Source of the DNA: JAIBJN01 sp963830885
GTDB taxonomy: Bacteria; Actinomycetota; Thermoleophilia; Gaiellales; Gaiellaceae
NCBI GenBank assembly: GCA_963830885.1
Contig: CAWHOA010000037.1
Span: 101,450-165,449, forward strand
Length of the DNA: 64,000 bases
Reading direction: 5' to 3'
Of the stretch, positions 60,369 through 64,000 are shown one piece after another. The translations under genes were made by a program, and so were the position numbers. The notes below the pieces were generated by a model. The model was not told the origin of the DNA. It did not search any database and saw only the letters and a list, made by a program, of their open reading frames with translations. The stretch's first letter is position 1, and every line of letters starts with the position of its first letter.

Positions 60369-61448
60369 CTACGTTGTCGTGTCGACGATCTGCACGACCC
60401 CGCCGGTCACGCCGGCGATGAACAGCCTGCCGGTGGTCGCGTCGACGCCGAGCGTGTACGGGTTCTGGACGGTCGGGATCCGCTTGACCTCGCGCGGCGT
60501 CGCCTGGCTCATGTCGTAGCCGACGACCTCGTTGGTGCCCGACGACGCAACCCACAGCAGGTCGCGCGTCGGGTCGTAGGCGATCCCGTACGGTCCGCCC
60601 GGCTGGGCGATCTCGCCGACCTGGTGCGGCGTCGGCAGCGGCTCGAAGACCCGCACGGCATCGCCTCTGGTGTCGGCGGCGATCATGCGGCCGTGCTTGT
60701 CGGACACCAGATGCGTCGGCCCGTCGCCCGCCGGTACCGAGCCCACGATCGACAGGGTCTGCGTGTCGTAGATCGTCAGGTCGTTCTTTCGGACGTCGAG
60801 GAGGCCCATGACCTGACCGACCGGCGCCAGGCCTGCGGGCTGCACGCTGTCGGTGAACACCTTCACGATCTCCAAGCCCCGCAACACCGTGACCGTGCCG
60901 CCGTGCTCGTTCGCGACGAACACGGATCCGTTCGCCGCCTGTGCGGCGTCGTGGGGAATGGTGCCGGTGAGAATCTGTGGCAGTGCGCGTCCGCTCGGCA
61001 GCTCAACCCGGACAAGCGCGTTGGCGCTTTCCACCGGAACGAGGACGGGACCGCCGGGGGCGGCCAGCTGAAGGTGCCGGACGAATCCGGGCAACGCGAC
61101 CCGTTTCCCGACCTGGCCGGTATCGGCGTTCAGCAGGACCAGCTCGTTGGGGTCACGCTTGGCGACGGCGACCGTGCGGGTGGCCGCGTCGACGACGACG
61201 CCCTCGGGAGACTTGCCGACCGGCACGATGCGGCCGGGGATGGGGGCCGTCTGCGGCGGCGCCGCCTGCGGCTCGGCGGGTGGCGGCAGTCCGTCAGCCG
61301 GCGGTCGGTTGCCCTCGGTCGGAATGCCCGGCGGGATGATGCCCGTGGTCGTCGGCGTGGCCGATGGCACAGTCTGCGGCTGCTCGGCCTGGGTGGCACA
61401 ACCGACGAGCAGTACCGACAGTGCGAATCCGACCAGCCAACGCCTCAT
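60369..61448 (-). CDS. YncE-like beta-propeller lipoprotein
   Basis: 359 residues. Lipobox LLVGC17 marks a lipoprotein, followed by a Pro/Ala/Thr-rich linker (about 20-70) and a YVTN-type seven-bladed beta-propeller with repeats such as GKSPEGVVVDAATRTVAVAKR, NGSVFVANEHGGTVTVL, GPTHLVSDKHGRMIAADTRGDAVRVF and PYGIAYDPTRDLLWVASSGTNEVVGYD. Extracytoplasmic, probably a binding scaffold. Intact, unlike glnN next to it. Confidence 0.88.
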   Translation of the reverse strand: MRRWLVGFALSVLLVGCATQAEQPQTVPSATPTTTGIIPPGIPTEGNRPPADGLPPPAEPQAAPPQTAPIPGRIVPVGKSPEGVVVDAATRTVAVAKRDPNELVLLNADTGQVGKRVALPGFVRHLQLAAPGGPVLVPVESANALVRVELPSGRALPQILTGTIPHDAAQAANGSVFVANEHGGTVTVLRGLEIVKVFTDSVQPAGLAPVGQVMGLLDVRKNDLTIYDTQTLSIVGSVPAGDGPTHLVSDKHGRMIAADTRGDAVRVFEPLPTPHQVGEIAQPGGPYGIAYDPTRDLLWVASSGTNEVVGYDMSQATPREVKRIPTVQNPYTLGVDATTGRLFIAGVTGGVVQIVDTTT

Positions 61449-61476
61449 ACACGATGGATACGTTGCGTACGCCGGC

Positions 61477-63111
61477 TCAGTTCAGCAGTGCCAGCGAGTG
61501 TGCCCGACGCAACTTGCCCGACGGCGTTTTCGGGATGACACCGGGGCCCAGCACCGCGATGGTGCGCGGACGCATGTCGACCTCGGCGACCACCTCGTGG
61601 GCGACATCGCGCTTGATGCGGCTGACCTCATCGGAGTCCTCGAAGGCATTGGACTCCACCGCGACCGCGAAGGACTCCCTGGAGTGGCCGGCGTCCAGCC
61701 GCACCGCGACCGCACAGCCGGGGCGGACGCCTTCGACCCGCCCGGCGGCGCGCTCGATGTCGGTCGGATAAATACTGCGGCCCGCCATGATGATGACGTC
61801 CTTCACGCGTCCGCAGACCACGACATGGCCCTGCTCGGTGAGGTATCCCATGTCGCCGGTGTCGTACCAACCGGCTTCGTCCTGGGTCGGCATGAAGCCC
61901 GCCGTGGTGATGTAGCCGCGGGTGACCGGGTCGCCGCGCAGCTCGATCACACCGACGCCCCGGACGGGCAGGGATTGCCCACCGCGTCGACGACCCGTGC
62001 TTCCAGCCCCCCCAACAGTGGGCCGAGGGTGGCGAGCCGTGTCGTCTTGCCGCTGGTCGTCGGGACCGCGCGGTGCAGCGCCGCCAGTAGGTCGGCGTCG
62101 ACTTCGTCCACTACGAGGCCGGCCCCGCATTGGGAGAACGACACCGCGACCGTGGTCTCCGCCATGCCGTAGGCCGGAAGGATGGCCTCCGGCCGCAGTC
62201 CGAACGGCTTGCCTGCTTCGCAGAGATACTCGACGTCGGCGGGCTCCACCTGTTCGGCGCCCGAGAGCGCCCAGCGAAGCGAGGACAGGTCGAACTCGCC
62301 GGGCTTGGCTTGTCTGCGCAACCGCTTGGCAAACAACGCGTAGGCGAAATTCGGCGCCGCGGTCATCGTGCCCTTGTACTTATCGATGAGCCGGGCCCAC
62401 AGCAGCGTGTCGCGCAGGAAGTCCATCGGCGTGATCTTGACCAGCTCGGCGCCGAAGTACATCGGAACGACCAGGAACCCGGTCATACCCATGTCGTGGA
62501 ACAGGGGCAGCCAGCTCACGATCACGTCTGTATCGGTGTCCACTTGGGCGCCGACGAACATCGCCTCGGCGTTGGACACCAGGTTTCCGTGGGTGATCTG
62601 GACCGCTTTCGGGAAACCGGTTGAGCCCGAGGTCAGCTGCATCAGTGCCAGGTCGTCCTCGTCGGTGAGGACGGGGTCGACCGGGTCTGCGGCCAACAGC
62701 TGCTCGATGGTCAGAACGGTGATGCCGCGTTCCTCCAGCACCGGTACGGCCACCATGAACGGGTCGGAGACGATGACCGCTTTCGCGTTGATCATGCTGA
62801 TCACGTTGGCGGTGTCTTCCGCCCAGAACACCAGGTCAGTGCGTGGTGTCGGCTGGTGAAGCATGGTCAGGACGGCGCCGCGCATCCATAGGCCTTGCGC
62901 CGTCGGGCGCGATCTCGACGGGAGCGCCCGCCAGCACGCCGACAGCGTCGCCGTGACCCACTCCTGCGGCGGCCAGGCCGCCTGCCACCCGGCGGGAACG
63001 TTCATGCACTTCACGCCAGGTGTGCCGGACCGGGAGGTCCGGTTCGCCGGTGACCATGCCCTTGGTACTGCTGTACGCGTTGGCGTACATCGTGTCGGTG
63101 AAGCGGCTCAC
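61477..63111 (-). pseudogene. Fatty-acyl-AMP/CoA ligase (FadD-like), two frameshifts
   Basis: From GTG 63111: SRFTDTMYANAYSSTKGMVTGEPDLPVRHTWREVHERSRRVAGGLAAAG. Then the AMP-binding core follows in another frame: MQLTSGSTGFPKAVQITHGN (P-loop), FHDMGMTGFLVVPMYFG, RWALSGAEQVEP and AYGMAETTVAVSF. A third frame continues GVIELRGDPVTRGYI...GWYDTGDMGYLTEQGHVVVCGRVKDVIIMAGRSIYPTDIE and PKTPSGKLRRAHSL. About 545 residues. It adenylates a fatty acid; the FHDMG and YGMAET motifs fit mycobacterial FadD proteins. Breaks are near 62,890 and 61,970. Confidence 0.88.
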
Positions 63112-63439
63112 CGTTCCCCCGTTTCCGGCGCTCTGCTTCAGAAGTCGCGAAGGGCGCGAAGTCTTCACTTCGTTGGATGCTAGGACCAGCGTGAGCCGTA
63201 TCGTGGGATTTCGCAATCCGGATTGCAGTTCTTTCGCAATCGTTACATCACGATTCTGGACGGACGGCAGCGCAACGCTGAGGATTTAGTTGTAATCAGT
63301 GATCCACAGAGTTTTTCAGCGACGTCAAATGCAACGGTACGCGACAATTTGGGCAAAGTGTGGGACGTTCACTGGTTCGCGCCGCGTTTCGCTTTTCGTC
63401 CTTCACACGAAACGGCACAGAAATGGGGACTACCTGTGC
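63112..63439. other. Intergenic region upstream of the FadD-like gene
   Basis: 328 bp without a convincing gene, AT-richer than its flanks. It holds the palindrome and repeat at 63209-63241. Both flanking genes are on the minus strand, so this is the control region of the FadD-like gene. Confidence 0.6.
63209..63241. promoter_or_regulatory. Candidate operator: palindrome GCAATCCGGATTGC plus a repeat half-site
   Basis: A perfect 14-bp palindrome GCAATCCGGATTGC (63213-63226). The decamer TTTCGCAATC occurs at 63209-63218 (its left arm) and again at 63232-63241, 23 bp apart. This is a likely binding site for a repressor of the FadD-like gene, about 100 bp upstream of its start. Confidence 0.5.
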
Positions 63440-64000
63440 CTACTTGTTCTGCGGGAAGCCCAGTTCGAGGCCGCCATGGCTGGGGTTCAGCCAACACGGT
63501 GACGGCCTTGCCGCGGGTGAAGAAGTTGACCCCCTCCATGCCGTGGGCGTGGCTGTCGCCGAACAGCGACGCCTTCCAGCCGCCGAAGCTGTAGTAGGCC
63601 ATCGGCACCGGGATCGGCACATTGATGCCGACCATGCCGACCTCCACCTCGTTCTGGAAGCGCCTCGCCGCGCCGCCGTCGTTGGTGAAGATGGCCGTCC
63701 CATTGCCGTAGGGGTTGGAGTTCACGAGATCCATTGCCTCGTCGTAGGACTCGACGCGCACCACCGACAGCACGGGTCCGAAGATCTCGTCGGTGTAGAC
63801 GCTCATCTCGGGCTTGACGTGGTCGATCAGCGTCGGGCCCAGCCAGAACCCGGCAGGGTCCCGCTCGGCCCCTGCCTCGCTCCCGACGTTGCGGCCGTCG
63901 ACGACGATCTTCGCGCCGTCGGCCTCGCCCGCGTCGATGTAGGAAGCGACCTTGTCGCGGTGCACCTTGGTCACCAGCGGGCCCATGTCGGCGTCACCGG
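63440..64000 (-). CDS. mmsA: Methylmalonate-semialdehyde dehydrogenase, 5' part outside window
   Basis: The minus-strand frame covers the C-terminal third of an aldehyde dehydrogenase: DADMGPLVTKVHRDKVASYIDAGE, GFWLGPTLIDHVKPEMSVYTDEIFGPVLSVVRVESYDEAMDLVNSNPYGNG and the MmsA-specific FGGWKASLFGDSHAHGMEGVNFFTRGK. The catalytic cysteine lies further upstream, outside the window. One extra C near 63,470 shifts the last residues; the restored end is LAEPSHGGLELGFPQNK with TAG at 63440. MmsA converts malonate or methylmalonate semialdehyde to acetyl- or propionyl-CoA. Confidence 0.9.

Overview
The window is GC-rich throughout and entirely actinobacterial in gene content, but it does not look like one genome. 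Positions 1 to about 42,240 resemble a high-GC actinobacterium outside the mycobacteria, perhaps a Thermoleophilia (Gaiellales-like) lineage. That lineage guess rests on gene style: abundant GTG and TTG starts, 4-nt stop/start overlaps, a sortase cluster, and a SigH-like factor. From about 42,240 to the end the content is mycobacterial. The order tRNA-Gly, tRNA-Pro, tig, clpP1, clpP2, mmuM, clpX matches the Mycobacterium tuberculosis Rv2462c-Rv2457c neighbourhood. The switch falls inside a cation-efflux gene whose second half is missing, so a chimeric contig is the simplest reading.

Left part. dusB, greA and lysS come first, followed by a secreted HExxH protein on the other strand. Next is a surface-protein cluster: two LPFTG cell-wall-anchored proteins with duplicated promoters, leaders and terminators, then an operon of an HTTM partner, an HTTM membrane protein, a DCC thiol oxidoreductase and a sortase. 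After this come an AlkA-like glycosylase, a CAP protein, clpC, a secreted RTX-like protein, and radA, disA, carD, ispD, a PHP phosphatase, ispF and mutY. With lysS, clpC and the later cysS-rlmB, these form the conserved actinobacterial lysS/clpC/radA/disA/carD/ispDF/cysS/rlmB neighbourhood. A 10-kb block sits between ispF/mutY and cysS: an FAD oxidoreductase, a PPOX protein, threonine dehydratase, an orphan Hcp-like protein, a compact GluRS, a LysR regulator divergent from the glyoxylate-shunt genes aceB-aceA, and a Cys/His-rich secreted protein. It is followed by an MFS transporter, a NYN RNase, a sigma factor, tRNA-Thr, a flavin reductase, a YceI/MarR pair, a cupin, small proteins, a glycosyltransferase and the truncated CDF transporter.

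Right part. It starts with an unassigned 3' gene fragment, small secreted and membrane proteins, and a TetR regulator with SRPBCC and VOC genes. The tRNA/tig/clpP1P2/mmuM/clpX block follows. Then come SCP2-like, R2-like diiron, small membrane and GT1 genes, the formate dehydrogenase pair fdhD/fdhF, a type III glutamine synthetase, a beta-propeller lipoprotein, a fatty-acyl ligase and the 3' part of mmsA.

Sequence quality. Single-base insertions or deletions, often beside C/G runs, break otherwise intact genes on both sides of the junction (the AhpD-like gene, radA, mutY, aceA, cysS, tig, clpP1, mmuM, fadD, mmsA). They are very dense between about 53.6 and 60.3 kb, where fdhD, fdhF and glnN are recoverable only by joining frames. 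Sequencing or consensus error is more likely than genuine decay.
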